From Prochlorococcus sp. AG-347-J21 (GTDB lineage: Bacteria > Cyanobacteriota > Cyanobacteriia > PCC-6307 > Cyanobiaceae), in NCBI GenBank assembly GCA_003281455.1, contig QCBX01000008.1, positions 1 to 64,000 on the forward strand: a stretch of 64,000 bases of DNA, in the 5' to 3' direction. The position numbers and the translations under genes were made by a program. Every line of letters begins with the position of its first letter. The first letter of the stretch is position 1. This document shows, piece after piece, positions 54,117-64,000 of this stretch. The notes below the pieces were generated by a model. It ran no database searches and was not told where the DNA came from. It worked only from the letters and a program-made list of their open reading frames with translations.

Positions 54117-56075
54117 TTATAACTCGTTAAAATATTCATATATATCATTTACTGAATTTTTTCCAAGTCCTTTAACTTTTGATAAATCCTCTTTACTAGC
54201 TATTCTTATCGCGTCTATTGATTTAAAATGCTCAAGCAATTCTCTTATTCTTGATGGTCCTAATCCACTAATTTGGGACAATTGAGATCTATTCATTCTT
54301 TTAGATCTTTTGTCTCTATGAAAAGATAATGCAAATCTATGTGCTTCATCTCTTACCCTTCTTAATAGAAGAACTCCTTTTTGATTTTCGTCAGTATCAA
54401 GAGACTTAGTAAAGCCTGGAATAAATATTTCTTCTTGTTTTTTTGCTAATGAACATATAGTTACTTCTTCCTCAAGATTTAATTCTTTTAATGCTTTAAT
54501 AGCTGCATTTAACTGTCCTTTTCCTCCATCAATCATTATTAAATCAGGCCAGTCTGAAAGAATTTCATTGTCTAGTTTACTATTCGTTTTATCATTTAAT
54601 ATTGAAAAATCCCCTCCGTTTTCTTTAAATCTTGACCATTTTTTAAACCTTCTATGTATTACTTCATATATCGAAGCAAAATCATCACTATGCCCTAAAA
54701 CAACGTTTGGATCTTTAATTTTATATTTCCTATAATGCTGTTTAGAAGGAATCCCATCAATAAAAACGACTTGTGATGCTACAGGGTCACTACCTTGAAT
54801 ATGGCTTATATCATAACCTTCAATTCTTTTAGGTTGTTCGCTTAATTCAAGTATTTGGGCAAGATCTTCAATTGATGATTCATTATCTTGTATCCCATTA
54901 ATTATTCTATCTAATTCCAATTTCGCATTTTTTAAAACCATTTCTACAGTTTCATGTTTTTTATTTCTTTTTGGGATTAAGATTTTTACTTTCTTTTTTC
55001 TTAGATCCGTTAACCAATCCTCTATTGTTGCTTGTTTTGGCAGGTTATATTGAATAAGAATTTCTGATGGTATTTCTACAGCTTCAACATTCATATAATG
55101 CTCTTCTAATATCTTTTGTAGAATGAGATTTTCATCTTCATTATTTAATTTTTGACTATAGCCAATTCTCCCAATGAGCTTACCAGATCTCATTTGGAAA
55201 ATTTGTATACTAGCTACATTTTTGTCTGAAACTATTCCAAAGATATCTCTATTAATTGAAGAATCTGGTATTGATATTTTTTGTGATTCAGTTAATAATT
55301 TTAAACCTGAAATTTGGTCTCTTATTTTTGCTGCATTCTCATAATCTAAATCATTTGAAAATTGCAGCATTTTTTTTTGTAAAAATATTTCTAAGTCATC
55401 ATTTCTTCCCTGAAATATCATAGATACTTGTTTCATTATTTTTTTATAATCGTCAGATGATATAACTTCTTGGCAAACACCTGGACATCTTCCTATTGAA
55501 TAATTCAAACAAGTTCTATCTTTATAAACTGGCCTTGGTCTTTGTCTAAGTGGAAATATTTTTTTTATCGTAAATAGTGTTCTCCTTAATAATCCGACAT
55601 CAACATAAGGTCCATAATATCTATCTAAATTATTTCTATTTCTTCTTCTTCTTGTAATAAATATTCGAGGATATTTTTCACTCCAAGTTATACAAAGATA
55701 TGGATATTTCTTATCATCCTTTAAAAGAATATTAAAGTAAGGTTTGTTTGTTTTAATTAAATTTGATTCTAAATTTAATGCTTCATATTCGCTATCTGTT
55801 ACTATTATTTCTATTTCAGTTATTTGACGAACCATCAAACTTAATCTGGGCGTTAAATCTGAATAATTATTGAAATAACTACTTACTCTACTACGTAGTT
55901 TTTTAGATTTACCGATATAAAGTAAGTTACTATCAATATCTTTAAAAAGATAACAACCAGATGACTTTGGAATTTCGGATAATCTTGATTTTAATAACTT
56001 CTTATTATTAATTAATTTATATTCAATTTTAAAATTATATTTGTTATCTATTTTTTCGATAGAGGAATTACTCAT
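54117..56075 (-). CDS. uvrC: Excinuclease ABC subunit C
   Basis: 652 residues. GIY-YIG nuclease domain at the N-terminus ('KSSGCYLFKDIDSNLLYIGK'), UVR domain ('LDYENAAKIRDQISGL', about residues 210-245), the RNase H-like C-terminal nuclease ('EGYDISHIQGSDPVASQVVF', 'DLIMIDGGKGQLNAA') and a C-terminal HhH repeat ('SQISGLGPSRIRELLEHF', 'KVKGLGKNSVNDIYEYF'). Makes both incisions in nucleotide excision repair; mfd in this window feeds the same pathway. Confidence 0.97.
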   Translation of the reverse strand: MSNSSIEKIDNKYNFKIEYKLINNKKLLKSRLSEIPKSSGCYLFKDIDSNLLYIGKSKKLRSRVSSYFNNYSDLTPRLSLMVRQITEIEIIVTDSEYEALNLESNLIKTNKPYFNILLKDDKKYPYLCITWSEKYPRIFITRRRRNRNNLDRYYGPYVDVGLLRRTLFTIKKIFPLRQRPRPVYKDRTCLNYSIGRCPGVCQEVISSDDYKKIMKQVSMIFQGRNDDLEIFLQKKMLQFSNDLDYENAAKIRDQISGLKLLTESQKISIPDSSINRDIFGIVSDKNVASIQIFQMRSGKLIGRIGYSQKLNNEDENLILQKILEEHYMNVEAVEIPSEILIQYNLPKQATIEDWLTDLRKKKVKILIPKRNKKHETVEMVLKNAKLELDRIINGIQDNESSIEDLAQILELSEQPKRIEGYDISHIQGSDPVASQVVFIDGIPSKQHYRKYKIKDPNVVLGHSDDFASIYEVIHRRFKKWSRFKENGGDFSILNDKTNSKLDNEILSDWPDLIMIDGGKGQLNAAIKALKELNLEEEVTICSLAKKQEEIFIPGFTKSLDTDENQKGVLLLRRVRDEAHRFALSFHRDKRSKRMNRSQLSQISGLGPSRIRELLEHFKSIDAIRIASKEDLSKVKGLGKNSVNDIYEYFNEL

Positions 56076-56084
56076 TTATGATAA

Positions 56085-56573
56085 TTACCCTCCATAATTC
56101 CAGCCAGTTGAAGATAAATTTAGTGAGTCAACATCATTATTCAGATAAGCAGATTTAACCTCTCCTACAAAAACGGTATGGTCTCCATGCATAACACTTC
56201 CAACAACATTACATTCAACTCCACCAACACTATCAACTAAAATAGGCAATCCAAGCTCACCTAAATTAAATTCAACAGATTCAAATCTACCTCCTAATGC
56301 TTTTTGAGGTTTAAAGAAAACAGCAGCTAGATCCTTTTGATCACTTTTGAGCACATTTAATGAGAACTTATTGGTGGACTTTATTATTTCATGACTAGAA
56401 CCCTCTGCTCTAACAGCCATTACAACTAATGGTGGGGTGAAGGAACCTTGAGTCACCCAACTTGCAGTAAATCCATTCACTTCATTTTTATCTTCGTCTC
56501 TAACACCACAAATAAATAATCCGTGAGGTATTTTTCTTAATAAGATTTTTTTTGCTTCTAGATTTAATGTCAT
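56085..56573 (-). CDS. Flavin reductase-like FMN-binding protein
   Basis: 162 residues, split-barrel FMN-binding fold: 'IPHGLFICGVRDEDKNEVNG' with 'FTASWVTQGSFTPPLVVMAV' is the usual flavin-reductase pattern, and 'VECNVVGSVMHGDHTVFVGE' the central strands. The same module forms the C-terminal part of cyanobacterial flavodiiron proteins; here it stands alone, so it probably uses NAD(P)H to reduce flavin or acts with a partner. It is nine bases upstream of uvrC. Confidence 0.83.
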   Translation of the reverse strand: MTLNLEAKKILLRKIPHGLFICGVRDEDKNEVNGFTASWVTQGSFTPPLVVMAVRAEGSSHEIIKSTNKFSLNVLKSDQKDLAAVFFKPQKALGGRFESVEFNLGELGLPILVDSVGGVECNVVGSVMHGDHTVFVGEVKSAYLNNDVDSLNLSSTGWNYGG

Positions 56574-56632
56574 AATTGATTTATCTAATAATCTTATTTT
56601 AACTAAATTTCTTATTCGATCATAATAAATTC

Positions 56633-57106
56633 ATGAAAATTCTTTATCCAGGTACTTTTGATCCTTTAACAAACGGGCATCTTGATTTAATAGAAAGGGC
56701 TGAAAAAATATTTGGCAATTTAGTAGTTGCTGTTTTAGAAAATACTTCTAAAACACCAACATTTAATCTTGAAAGAAGAATAATACAAATAAAAAATTCT
56801 CTTTCTCATTTACCTAATATTGAAGTTATTTCTTATTCAGGACTCACTGTGGATTGTGCAAATGATCTAAAAGCTAATCTTATTCTTAGAGGCTTAAGAG
56901 CAATGAGTGATTTTGAGTATGAACTTCAGATTGCTCATACAAATAAATCTCTTAATAATGATGTTGAAACTATATTTTTATCCACAAATACAAATTATAG
57001 TTTTCTTAGTAGTTCTTTAGTAAAAGAAGTTGCAAAATTTGGTGGTGAAATTAATCACATGGTACCTCCCTCAGTTGAGAGGGATTTAAAAGAATATTTT
57101 AAATAA
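56633..57106 (+). CDS. coaD: Phosphopantetheine adenylyltransferase
   Basis: 157 residues, the fourth step of coenzyme A synthesis. Nucleotidyltransferase motifs are '[19 protein letters not shown]' (TxGH type, NGH) and '[19 protein letters not shown]' (ISSxx), with '[19 protein letters not shown]' in between as in all CoaD. Divergent from the flavin reductase-like gene and convergent with dacB, with eight bases between the stops. Confidence 0.96.
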   Translation: MKILYPGTFDPLTNGHLDLIERAEKIFGNLVVAVLENTSKTPTFNLERRIIQIKNSLSHLPNIEVISYSGLTVDCANDLKANLILRGLRAMSDFEYELQIAHTNKSLNNDVETIFLSTNTNYSFLSSSLVKEVAKFGGEINHMVPPSVERDLKEYFK

Positions 57107-57114
57107 TATTTTTA

Positions 57115-58338
57115 TTAACAAGATTTCAAGTAATAAAGATCACGCAATAATTTATATGCTTTTTCTTTATCAATTTTATTAGAATTTTGGATAATACTTA
57201 TAATTATTGGCTTTTCATTTTTATATAAAAAGCCAGATAATGCAAAGACATTTGAAAGAGTTCCAGTTTTCCCAAAAAACTTTCCAGATAATTCACTATT
57301 TACAAATCTTTTAGCTAATGTTCCTCTTACTCCTGTAATTGAAAGTGTAGATTGATAAGCTTGAAAATTATTAGAATATCTCATTTTATCTAAAAACAAT
57401 ACAACTAACTTTGTTGTAATTCTATTTTTTCGAGACAATCCACTAGCATCTGCAAAGTAAGTCTTAGTTGCTGGGAGGCCTTTATTCTCAAGCCATCTTT
57501 TCAATTTTATATAGTCATTATCGTTCCATGTATTTGAGACATTTTTAAAGAGTGATTCAGCTGTAAAATTATGGCTTTCAGAATTCGTAAGAGTTAATAA
57601 TGAAAGAATTGGAGTTGAATATATTTTACTTATCTCTGTAATATCTTTTAAATAAAATATTTTTTCTGAATCAAAAAAATCTATATTTACTTTTGAATTA
57701 GGAAATTTACTTTTTAAATAGTTTTTAATAAAATTTCTTAAAGCATAAATATCTTCATATTTATTGTGATTACTTTCAATAGCTAGAGATGTAATTGGAG
57801 ATCCATATTCGTAAAGTTTATCAGTATTTGTCCAACCATTAGGCCAATATAATTTTGAATCAATTTCTACTATATTAAAGTTAATAATTTTATTTTCTTT
57901 AACATTTGAAATTAGTTCGATTATATTTGCATAATTCAGATCTGGATCACCTTGACCTTGCAAATAATAATCTTTTTTATTTTTTAATAAGGAAGTTTTT
58001 AAATTATTATTTAACTTATATTTACTTAAAACATAAGCTGATGAGAATAATTTTTGATTAGATGCTGGCAACCTTGGGACATCCTCATTGTAGGAACTTA
58101 TTATTTCCCCTTTATTATTAATAATTGATACACTAAAAGAATTATCAAGAGTTTGATTCAATAAAGCATCATAAGTTGGACATCTTTTATATTTAGTAAA
58201 TATTCCTGGGAAATTAAAATAAATATTATTTAAAATATTTATTTTTTGATTTACTAGTAAATATCTTATTAAGAAAGGAGATGTTACTAATACAAGAACA
58301 ATTAAAAAAAATGAATAAATTTTTTTTATCACTTTCAA
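57115..58338 (-). CDS. dacB: D-Ala-D-Ala carboxypeptidase, PBP4 family
   Basis: 407 residues, peptidase family S13. The N-terminal hydrophobic segment ('KKIYSFFLIVLVLVTSPFLI') exports or anchors it. Active-site motifs are 'LPASNQKLFSSAYVL' (SxxK), 'NSESHNFTAESLFKN' (SxN) and 'GKFFGKTGTLSN' (KTG). It trims cross-links and D-Ala ends of peptidoglycan in the periplasm. It lies one base from the next gene upstream on the same strand. Confidence 0.9.
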   Translation of the reverse strand: MKVIKKIYSFFLIVLVLVTSPFLIRYLLVNQKINILNNIYFNFPGIFTKYKRCPTYDALLNQTLDNSFSVSIINNKGEIISSYNEDVPRLPASNQKLFSSAYVLSKYKLNNNLKTSLLKNKKDYYLQGQGDPDLNYANIIELISNVKENKIINFNIVEIDSKLYWPNGWTNTDKLYEYGSPITSLAIESNHNKYEDIYALRNFIKNYLKSKFPNSKVNIDFFDSEKIFYLKDITEISKIYSTPILSLLTLTNSESHNFTAESLFKNVSNTWNDNDYIKLKRWLENKGLPATKTYFADASGLSRKNRITTKLVVLFLDKMRYSNNFQAYQSTLSITGVRGTLAKRFVNSELSGKFFGKTGTLSNVFALSGFLYKNEKPIIISIIQNSNKIDKEKAYKLLRDLYYLKSC

Positions 58339-58339
58339 T

Positions 58340-58966
58340 CTATAAATTTACAAAAATAGATTCATTGTCGGGTTTAATTTCAAATTCTTTTTTAAAAAAA
58401 TATCTTTTATTTTCTTCTTTGAATAGCAACCAGTTATTTGGATAAATATGCATAAGAGCAGCTTTATTTAAAGGCTGAAGAAAATAAATATTATTCCAAG
58501 TTTTGACAAAGTTTTTACGTCGCTCTCTAATAACACTTCCTATACCAATATTGGCATCTTCAAATTTTGGATTTAATGAATAATGCTTTCCTTTATAATT
58601 ATCAGACATTGGTTCAAATGAATCGAAATCATATGGCTGAGGTAGTATTGATATCATTGCACTATCAATATTATTTATATTATTTGATTCATTAAATGAT
58701 TTAAAAGTAAAGATTTTATCTTTGATATCTGGATAGTCTCTTTGAGCCAAAGCAACAGCACCTTGATCAGCATATGTTATGAATACATTATTATTTTTAG
58801 ATAATATCTTGTAGATAGTTATTCCAATTCTGTTAAACTTCAATCCTTCAAAATTAAATTCTATAGTAAATCTTTTATTTGAATCTAATAAACTTGGAAT
58901 AATTGCATCCTCCATATTCTTAAGAGATTCATTTAAATCCTTAGGTAGTATGTAATTCGTTTCCAT
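58340..58966 (-). CDS. DUF1995 family protein
   Basis: 208 residues. The pattern 'YILPKDLNESLKNMEDAIIP' then 'NVFITYADQGAVALAQRDYP' and 'WLLFKEENKRYFFKKEFEIK' fits DUF1995, a cyanobacterial and plastid family (plant relatives such as LPA3-like proteins act in photosystem assembly; role here unproven). The start ATG shares its last base with the upstream gene's stop. Confidence 0.75.
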   Translation of the reverse strand: METNYILPKDLNESLKNMEDAIIPSLLDSNKRFTIEFNFEGLKFNRIGITIYKILSKNNNVFITYADQGAVALAQRDYPDIKDKIFTFKSFNESNNINNIDSAMISILPQPYDFDSFEPMSDNYKGKHYSLNPKFEDANIGIGSVIRERRKNFVKTWNNIYFLQPLNKAALMHIYPNNWLLFKEENKRYFFKKEFEIKPDNESIFVNL

Positions 58967-60138
58967 TAAAATTTGTCAATACATATATGAATAAGTTCTA
59001 AAAATTTATCTATTTCTGACTTATTGTTTATTGAACCTAAAGTAACACGAATATTTGAATATAGTTCATCTTCTTTTAAACCAATATTTTTAAGTGTTGA
59101 GCTAGGTTTCCCAGATGAGCTTGAACAAGCACTTCCACTACTTATGGCTATTCTATTTTCTGACATGAAATTAACAATCTTATAGGCCCTTATAGGCTCA
59201 AAAACATTATTTAATAGTAGAAACGAGATATGATTGGGAAGCCTATGGTTAATACTTCCCGTAATCTTTATGTGATTATTATCCTTAATTTTTTGAAAAA
59301 AATAATTTTTAAGTTTATTAATATTATTAGAAGGAAATTCTGTTCTGTAATCATATAATTTTATTTTCCCCTTAATATTCTTTAGTGATTCATACATTCC
59401 AGCGATTAATGGCAAAGCTTGTGTACCTTGTCTAATTGAAAATTCCTGAGTAAGTGATATATCTTTATTTTTTAAAATTTGTCTAGACTTTTCTTTTGTT
59501 AAAAGGATGCCAATACCCTTTGGACCTCCAAATTTATGAGCAGATAAACTTAAAAAATCACATTTAAGATCTTTCCAACTGAATATTCCATTACTTAATA
59601 TTTGAGTTCCATCTAAATGAAACATTATATTTAATTCTTCACATTTGGTACCTATAAATTGAACAGGTTGTATTGTTCCAATTTCACTTTGTCCCCAAAT
59701 AATTGATACAAGTTTAGTTTCTTTAGTTAAAATTTTATCGATATTAGCAATATTTAAAATCCCATCATTTTTTACTGTCCATTCGTAAATATCCCAATTT
59801 TGTTTTCTTAGTTTATTAGCACAAATATTTGTTGCTTGATGTTCAACATTCGAAATAACAACTTTACCATTTTTAAAGGTCTCATAAATATTATTAAATA
59901 CAATATTTGTTGATTCCGAAGAACCAGATGTAAAAATTATATCCTCTGGATCTGCTTCAAATATATAAGCAATATTTGATCTAATTTTTTCAAGATATGT
60001 AGAACATTTTATTCCTAGCTCATATGTAGATGATGGGTTATGCCAATAATTCCTATAAGTTGAATTTATTATATTTAAAACATTCTCTGATAATGGAGTT
60101 GTGGATGCATTATCTAAATAGATAAAATTATTTTCCAT
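58966..60138 (-). CDS. Cysteine desulfurase (NifS/IscS type)
   Basis: 390 residues, PLP-dependent. 'YLDNASTTPLSENVLNII' opens the family, 'FTSGSSESTNIVFNNI' binds PLP phosphate, 'DFLSLSAHKFGGPKGIGIL' holds the PLP-lysine, and the catalytic Cys loop is 'AISSGSACSSSSGKPS'. It supplies sulfur for Fe-S clusters or thio-modified tRNAs. No scaffold gene is adjacent, so a tRNA or general role cannot be told apart. Start overlaps the dapF stop by one base. Confidence 0.92.
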   Translation of the reverse strand: MENNFIYLDNASTTPLSENVLNIINSTYRNYWHNPSSTYELGIKCSTYLEKIRSNIAYIFEADPEDIIFTSGSSESTNIVFNNIYETFKNGKVVISNVEHQATNICANKLRKQNWDIYEWTVKNDGILNIANIDKILTKETKLVSIIWGQSEIGTIQPVQFIGTKCEELNIMFHLDGTQILSNGIFSWKDLKCDFLSLSAHKFGGPKGIGILLTKEKSRQILKNKDISLTQEFSIRQGTQALPLIAGMYESLKNIKGKIKLYDYRTEFPSNNINKLKNYFFQKIKDNNHIKITGSINHRLPNHISFLLLNNVFEPIRAYKIVNFMSENRIAISSGSACSSSSGKPSSTLKNIGLKEDELYSNIRVTLGSINNKSEIDKFLELIHICIDKF

Positions 60139-60998
60139 TAATTTACTAACATTGATCCTGAGAAAACCTTTTTAGCATTACCGGTCATCATGACTTCGCA
60201 ATCGTCTTTTGACCAATCAATTTTAAGATTTCCTCCTGGTAAAGTTACTATGGTTTGTGAATTACAAAGGCCTAATTTATAGGCTGCTACATGAATAGCA
60301 CAAGCTCCTGTCCCACAGGCTAAGGTTGGACCTGCTCCTCTTTCCCATACTTTTACCTTGATATTATCTCTATTTAGGATTTGGCAAAAATGCACATTAG
60401 TTTTTTCTGGAAATAATTCATTATTTTCAAATTTTGGCCCAAGTGTAGAAAGAGCAATGGAATCTAAATCTTGTACAAAGAATATTAAATGAGGATTTCC
60501 CATCCCTACTGCATAACCTTTATTATTAAAATTTTCCTCAATAAATTCATGTAAAGGAATTGAATTGATTTTTTTTTCAATTGTTGTTGGAATATTTTGA
60601 CTTTCTAAAATTGGAACTCCCATTTTTACTGTAATTTCATCATTTATGTATTTTGCAATTTTTAAACCTGCTTTAGTCTCAATTTTATATTCTATATTTT
60701 TATTATTCATTGAATCATTTACGTGGAGATATTCAACTAAACACCTAATTCCGTTTCCGCACATTTGTGCTTCAGAACCATCAGAATTAAAGATTATCAT
60801 TTTTGCATAATTATCTTCTTTAGGTTCTTCTATAAAAATCACTCCATCTGCTCCAATACCAAATTGCCTGTTGCAAATTTGTTTTATATCAAATATTTTA
60901 TTTGTCTTGTAATTTTTATATAAATCATTTCCTCTAGAATCAATTACTACGAAATCATTTCCGTTACCTTGATATTTTTCAAAAGTTATATTTTTCAT
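60138..60998 (-). CDS. dapF: Diaminopimelate epimerase
   Basis: 286 residues. The two catalytic cysteines are in 'SEAQMCGNGIRCLVEYLH' and 'GPTLACGTGACAIHVAAY', with 'FEKYQGNGNDFVVID' at the start, all diagnostic for DapF. It converts LL- to meso-diaminopimelate for peptidoglycan and lysine. Divergent from leuS over about 107 bases of very AT-rich DNA. Confidence 0.97.
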   Translation of the reverse strand: MKNITFEKYQGNGNDFVVIDSRGNDLYKNYKTNKIFDIKQICNRQFGIGADGVIFIEEPKEDNYAKMIIFNSDGSEAQMCGNGIRCLVEYLHVNDSMNNKNIEYKIETKAGLKIAKYINDEITVKMGVPILESQNIPTTIEKKINSIPLHEFIEENFNNKGYAVGMGNPHLIFFVQDLDSIALSTLGPKFENNELFPEKTNVHFCQILNRDNIKVKVWERGAGPTLACGTGACAIHVAAYKLGLCNSQTIVTLPGGNLKIDWSKDDCEVMMTGNAKKVFSGSMLVN

Positions 60999-61105
60999 TT
61001 GTAGGTAATATATTTTAAATTTTAATTATAAATTATTCCTTTTAACAATCTATTTCTATTTTATACAATGGATATTAAAATAATAATTTAACAAATAAAA
61101 ATTAA

Positions 61106-63676
61106 GTGATTTCTCCCGATAAACAATATGAGACTGATACCAATTTATATAATCCATCTAAAATAGAAAAAAAATGGCAGTCAATATGGACAGAAAACAA
61201 TTTATACAAAACCGAAGAATTAACTGAGAATAGCGATAAATTTTATGCCTTATCAATGTTTCCCTACCCTTCAGGTAATCTTCATATGGGGCATGTTAGG
61301 AATTATGTTATTACAGACTTAATAGCTCGGTTCCAAAGGTTTAAAGGAAAATCTGTTTTACATCCAATGGGTTGGGACGCTTTTGGTTTGCCTGCTGAGA
61401 ATGCAGCGATTGAAAGAGGAATTAGTCCAAGTGCCTGGACTAAAAAAAATATTTCTCATATGAAGTCACAATTAAAGCTTTTGGGACTATCAGTTGATTG
61501 GGATAGAGAATTTGCAACTTGTGATGAAAATTACTATGTTTGGACACAATATCTATTTTTAGAGTTATACAAGGCAGGTCTTGTATATCAAAAGGAATCT
61601 GAAGTTAATTGGGATCCTATAGATAATACAGTCTTAGCGAATGAACAAGTTGACTCAGATGGTAAATCTTGGAGATCTGGGGCACTAGTTGAAAAAAAAT
61701 TATTAAAGCAATGGTTTTTAAGGATTACTAATTATGCGGATGAATTATTAAAGGATTTAGAAAAATTAGATAACTGGCCAGAAAGAGTAAAAATAATGCA
61801 AGATAATTGGATTGGAAAGTCAATTGGTACAAATATTAATTTCAATATCAAAACCAATCCAGAAAAGAAAATAACTGTATTTACAACAAGGCCAGATACT
61901 TTATTTGGAGTTACTTATTTAGCAATTTCTGTTAATCATTCATTAATTAAAAATATTTCTGATCAAGAAACCATACAAGATATACAAAATCTTAAACAAT
62001 ATTTGAAAAATAATAAAAATAATGAACTTGAAAAAATTGGAATAAAAACTAGCTTAGTAGCCATAAATCCAGTTAATTCTGCACATATTCCTATTTGGGT
62101 GGCAAGTTATGTTCTTGATGAATATGGTACAGGCGCTGTTATGGGCGTGCCTGCTCATGATCTAAGAGACTTTGAATTTGCTAAGAAAAATAATATTGAT
62201 ATTAAACAGGTAATAATAAAGGATAAAAATGAACAAACTAAAGTGCTTGATGAAGCTTATGTGGAAAATGGACATCTTATTAATTCAAATCAATACAATG
62301 GTATAGCAAATACTATTGCTAAATTAAAAATTTCAGAGGAGGGCGTAAATAATGGATGGGCCGAAAATAAGATTCAATATCGTTTAAGAGATTGGCTAAT
62401 ATCTAGACAAAGATATTGGGGATGTCCGATTCCTATCGTTAATTGCAAAAAATGTGGATCTGTTCCTTTAAACCAATCTGAATTACCTGTTACATTACCA
62501 AAAGATATAGATATCTCGGCTAACAAGATTAATGCTTTAGGTGATAATAATAATTGGATAAATACAACATGTCCAAAATGTGGAATAGCGGCAAAAAAAG
62601 AAACTGATACTATGGACACTTTTATGTGTTCATCATGGTATTTTTTAAGATATCCATCTTCCAAATGTTCAAATAAGCCATTTGAAAAGGTTGAAATTAA
62701 TAAGTGGTTACCTGTAGATCAATATGTTGGGGGAGTAGAGCATGCAATATTGCATTTGTTATATGCAAGATTTTTCACTAAAGCTTTGCGGGATAATAAA
62801 CTATTTGAAATTGATGAACCTTTCAAAAAACTATTAACCCAAGGAATGGTTCAGGCAGCAGCCTATAAAAACAATAAAACTGGTAAATATGTTTCTCCTT
62901 CAGATATTACTGACCTATCAAATCCTAAAGATCCAATTGACAATTCTAAACTCGAAGTTCTTTTCGAGAAGATGTCTAAGTCAAAATATAATGGAATTGA
63001 CCCTGAATCAGTTATTAAAAAATATGGAGCAGATACAGCAAGAATGTTTATATTATTTAAAGCACCACCAGAAAAAGATTTGGAATGGGGAGATACAGAT
63101 GTTGAAGGACAATTTAGATTTTTAAGCAGGATTTGGAAGCTATATATAAATTGTGCAAAAGATATAAATAAAAATAGTAAATCCTATCTAGATAAGGAAA
63201 AATCTTTAATAAAGTCAATGAACATTGCTATAAAAGAAATTTCAAATGACATATTAAATAACCAATTTAATACTGCGATTTCAGAACTAATGAAGTTTTA
63301 TAATGCATTATCAAATTCAATTAATGACGTAAACAATAATTTAAAAATAGAAGCTTTAAAAACATTTTGTATATTGCTTGCTCCATTTGCACCTCATATT
63401 TCAGAAGAAATATGGCATCTTATTGGATTTAATAAATCTGTGCATATAGAAGACTGGCCTTCATTTAATGCCGAAGCACTAAAGGAAGATTCATATGAAC
63501 TTGTAATACAAGTTAATGGAAAAGTTAGAGACAAAGTAAATATTAATAATGATATGAATGAAAATCAAATTAAAGAATTTACTCTTAATAGACCTAACAT
63601 ATTAAAATGGACTCTAGATAAGGAAATAAGAAAAATAATTATTGTTAAAGGAAAAATTATGAATATTGTTGTTTAA
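61106..63676 (+). CDS. leuS: Leucyl-tRNA synthetase
   Basis: 856 residues, GTG start. Class I signature '[20 protein letters not shown]' (HMGH) and '[16 protein letters not shown]' (KMSKS), with the editing domain between them ('[17 protein letters not shown]', '[20 protein letters not shown]') and a zinc-type Cys cluster ('[14 protein letters not shown]', '[10 protein letters not shown]'). Its stop overlaps the stop of pgi on the other strand by TTAA. Confidence 0.97.
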   Translation: MISPDKQYETDTNLYNPSKIEKKWQSIWTENNLYKTEELTENSDKFYALSMFPYPSGNLHMGHVRNYVITDLIARFQRFKGKSVLHPMGWDAFGLPAENAAIERGISPSAWTKKNISHMKSQLKLLGLSVDWDREFATCDENYYVWTQYLFLELYKAGLVYQKESEVNWDPIDNTVLANEQVDSDGKSWRSGALVEKKLLKQWFLRITNYADELLKDLEKLDNWPERVKIMQDNWIGKSIGTNINFNIKTNPEKKITVFTTRPDTLFGVTYLAISVNHSLIKNISDQETIQDIQNLKQYLKNNKNNELEKIGIKTSLVAINPVNSAHIPIWVASYVLDEYGTGAVMGVPAHDLRDFEFAKKNNIDIKQVIIKDKNEQTKVLDEAYVENGHLINSNQYNGIANTIAKLKISEEGVNNGWAENKIQYRLRDWLISRQRYWGCPIPIVNCKKCGSVPLNQSELPVTLPKDIDISANKINALGDNNNWINTTCPKCGIAAKKETDTMDTFMCSSWYFLRYPSSKCSNKPFEKVEINKWLPVDQYVGGVEHAILHLLYARFFTKALRDNKLFEIDEPFKKLLTQGMVQAAAYKNNKTGKYVSPSDITDLSNPKDPIDNSKLEVLFEKMSKSKYNGIDPESVIKKYGADTARMFILFKAPPEKDLEWGDTDVEGQFRFLSRIWKLYINCAKDINKNSKSYLDKEKSLIKSMNIAIKEISNDILNNQFNTAISELMKFYNALSNSINDVNNNLKIEALKTFCILLAPFAPHISEEIWHLIGFNKSVHIEDWPSFNAEALKEDSYELVIQVNGKVRDKVNINNDMNENQIKEFTLNRPNILKWTLDKEIRKIIIVKGKIMNIVV

Positions 63677-64000
63677 GACTTTGTTTTTTGAATAACTAAT
63701 GAATTTGGATTTGACCAATCCCCCTTAACTAAATAATCATCGTTACCGAAGCACATTTCACGGAGTATGAAAAATATAGGTTCACTCACTGAATTATCAA
63801 ATAATGATGTTATGTCATTTATAGAATATTCTCCTCCTTCATCTAATAAATTACTTACTTTTTGTTGATACTCAATAATATTTGCGGCTGCTTTCTTTCC
63901 AGCTTCAACTCCTGGTTGATCATATGCATTTATATTTACTAATTCAGCGTAGAAAGATACAGCCCTCTCAAATAAAGCGATTAAGGCCCCTAGTGAAAAA
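63673..64000 (-). CDS. pgi: Glucose-6-phosphate isomerase, C-terminal part (continues past the window)
   Basis: About 108 codons are visible on the minus strand, ending at a TAA that overlaps the leuS stop. The translation contains '[20 protein letters not shown]' and '[19 protein letters not shown]', the conserved C-terminal region of cyanobacterial Pgi (the Gln-Pro-Gly-Val-Glu-x-x-Lys block includes the active-site lysine). It interconverts glucose-6-phosphate and fructose-6-phosphate. The start lies outside the window. Confidence 0.93.
   Translation of the reverse strand, partial: FSLGALIALFERAVSFYAELVNINAYDQPGVEAGKKAAANIIEYQQKVSNLLDEGGEYSINDITSLFDNSVSEPIFFILREMCFGNDDYLVKGDWSNPNSLVIQKTKS

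Overview
The window looks like a chromosomal segment of a marine picocyanobacterium, most probably a high-light Prochlorococcus. Three things point there: very AT-rich DNA with tight gene packing, a full set of cyanobacteria-specific families (ChlH, AcsF, HemJ, Ycf20, Psb30, DUF2949/3038/4335/2996/1995, CCB2/4-like), and many very short genes. Strain cannot be assigned by eye. No rRNA, CRISPR, IS element or prophage gene is visible. The window opens inside folP and closes inside pgi.

Layout. 0-9 kb: folP (3' end), chlH, dapB, a PSII-era cyanobacterial membrane protein, a UbiH-like hydroxylase and a run of short cyanobacterial DUF genes. 9-19 kb: mfd, a TerC-like membrane protein, fmt, the TldE/TldD pair, acsF and DUF2996. 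19-24.4 kb: a Zam/RNB-like protein, a pair of half-size UPF0016 (Mn-exporter type) genes, a YkgJ cysteine-cluster protein, psb30, a HAD phosphatase, ycf20 and rpmF. 24.5-27.7 kb: an FtsH-type AAA+ protein that has lost its zinc-binding histidines, a polytopic membrane protein and a 2-Cys peroxiredoxin.

27.7-31.8 kb is an accessory-looking stretch of about ten genes under 130 codons: one-TM peptides, a ribbon-helix-helix protein with a large dyad at its start, a lone thioredoxin-like domain, a frameshifted remnant and a candidate structured RNA. It ends beside clpS and tRNA-Met(CAU). 32-40.8 kb: trmL, cobU, a CCB2/4-like factor, lptC, metG, a minimal RNB ribonuclease, rpsR, rpmG and pheT. 40.8-44.5 kb: a small secreted protein flanked by a three-copy intergenic repeat, an RHH/J-domain fusion, a coiled-coil peptide, an Ap4A phosphorylase-like protein and DUF2237. 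44.5-64 kb: metH, ilvE, cobN, a PHP phosphoesterase, hemJ, uvrC, a flavin reductase-like protein, coaD, dacB, DUF1995, a cysteine desulfurase, dapF, leuS and pgi (partial).

How the genes connect. Tetrapyrrole chemistry is prominent: ChlH and AcsF (chlorophyll), HemJ (shared protoporphyrin step), CobN and CobU (corrinoid), and MetH as the corrinoid user. DapB and DapF serve lysine and peptidoglycan synthesis, with DacB acting on the wall. Mfd and UvrC belong to nucleotide excision repair. Rpm/Rps, MetG, LeuS, PheT, Fmt, TrmL and tRNA-Met belong to translation.

The most unusual signals are the predicted pseudoprotease FtsH homologue with a single membrane span, the RNB protein lacking its catalytic aspartates encoded in the same window as a stripped-down catalytic RNB enzyme, the RHH/J-domain fusion, and the dyad-flanked RHH gene in the small-gene region. 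All calls are from reading motifs by eye; no database search was run.
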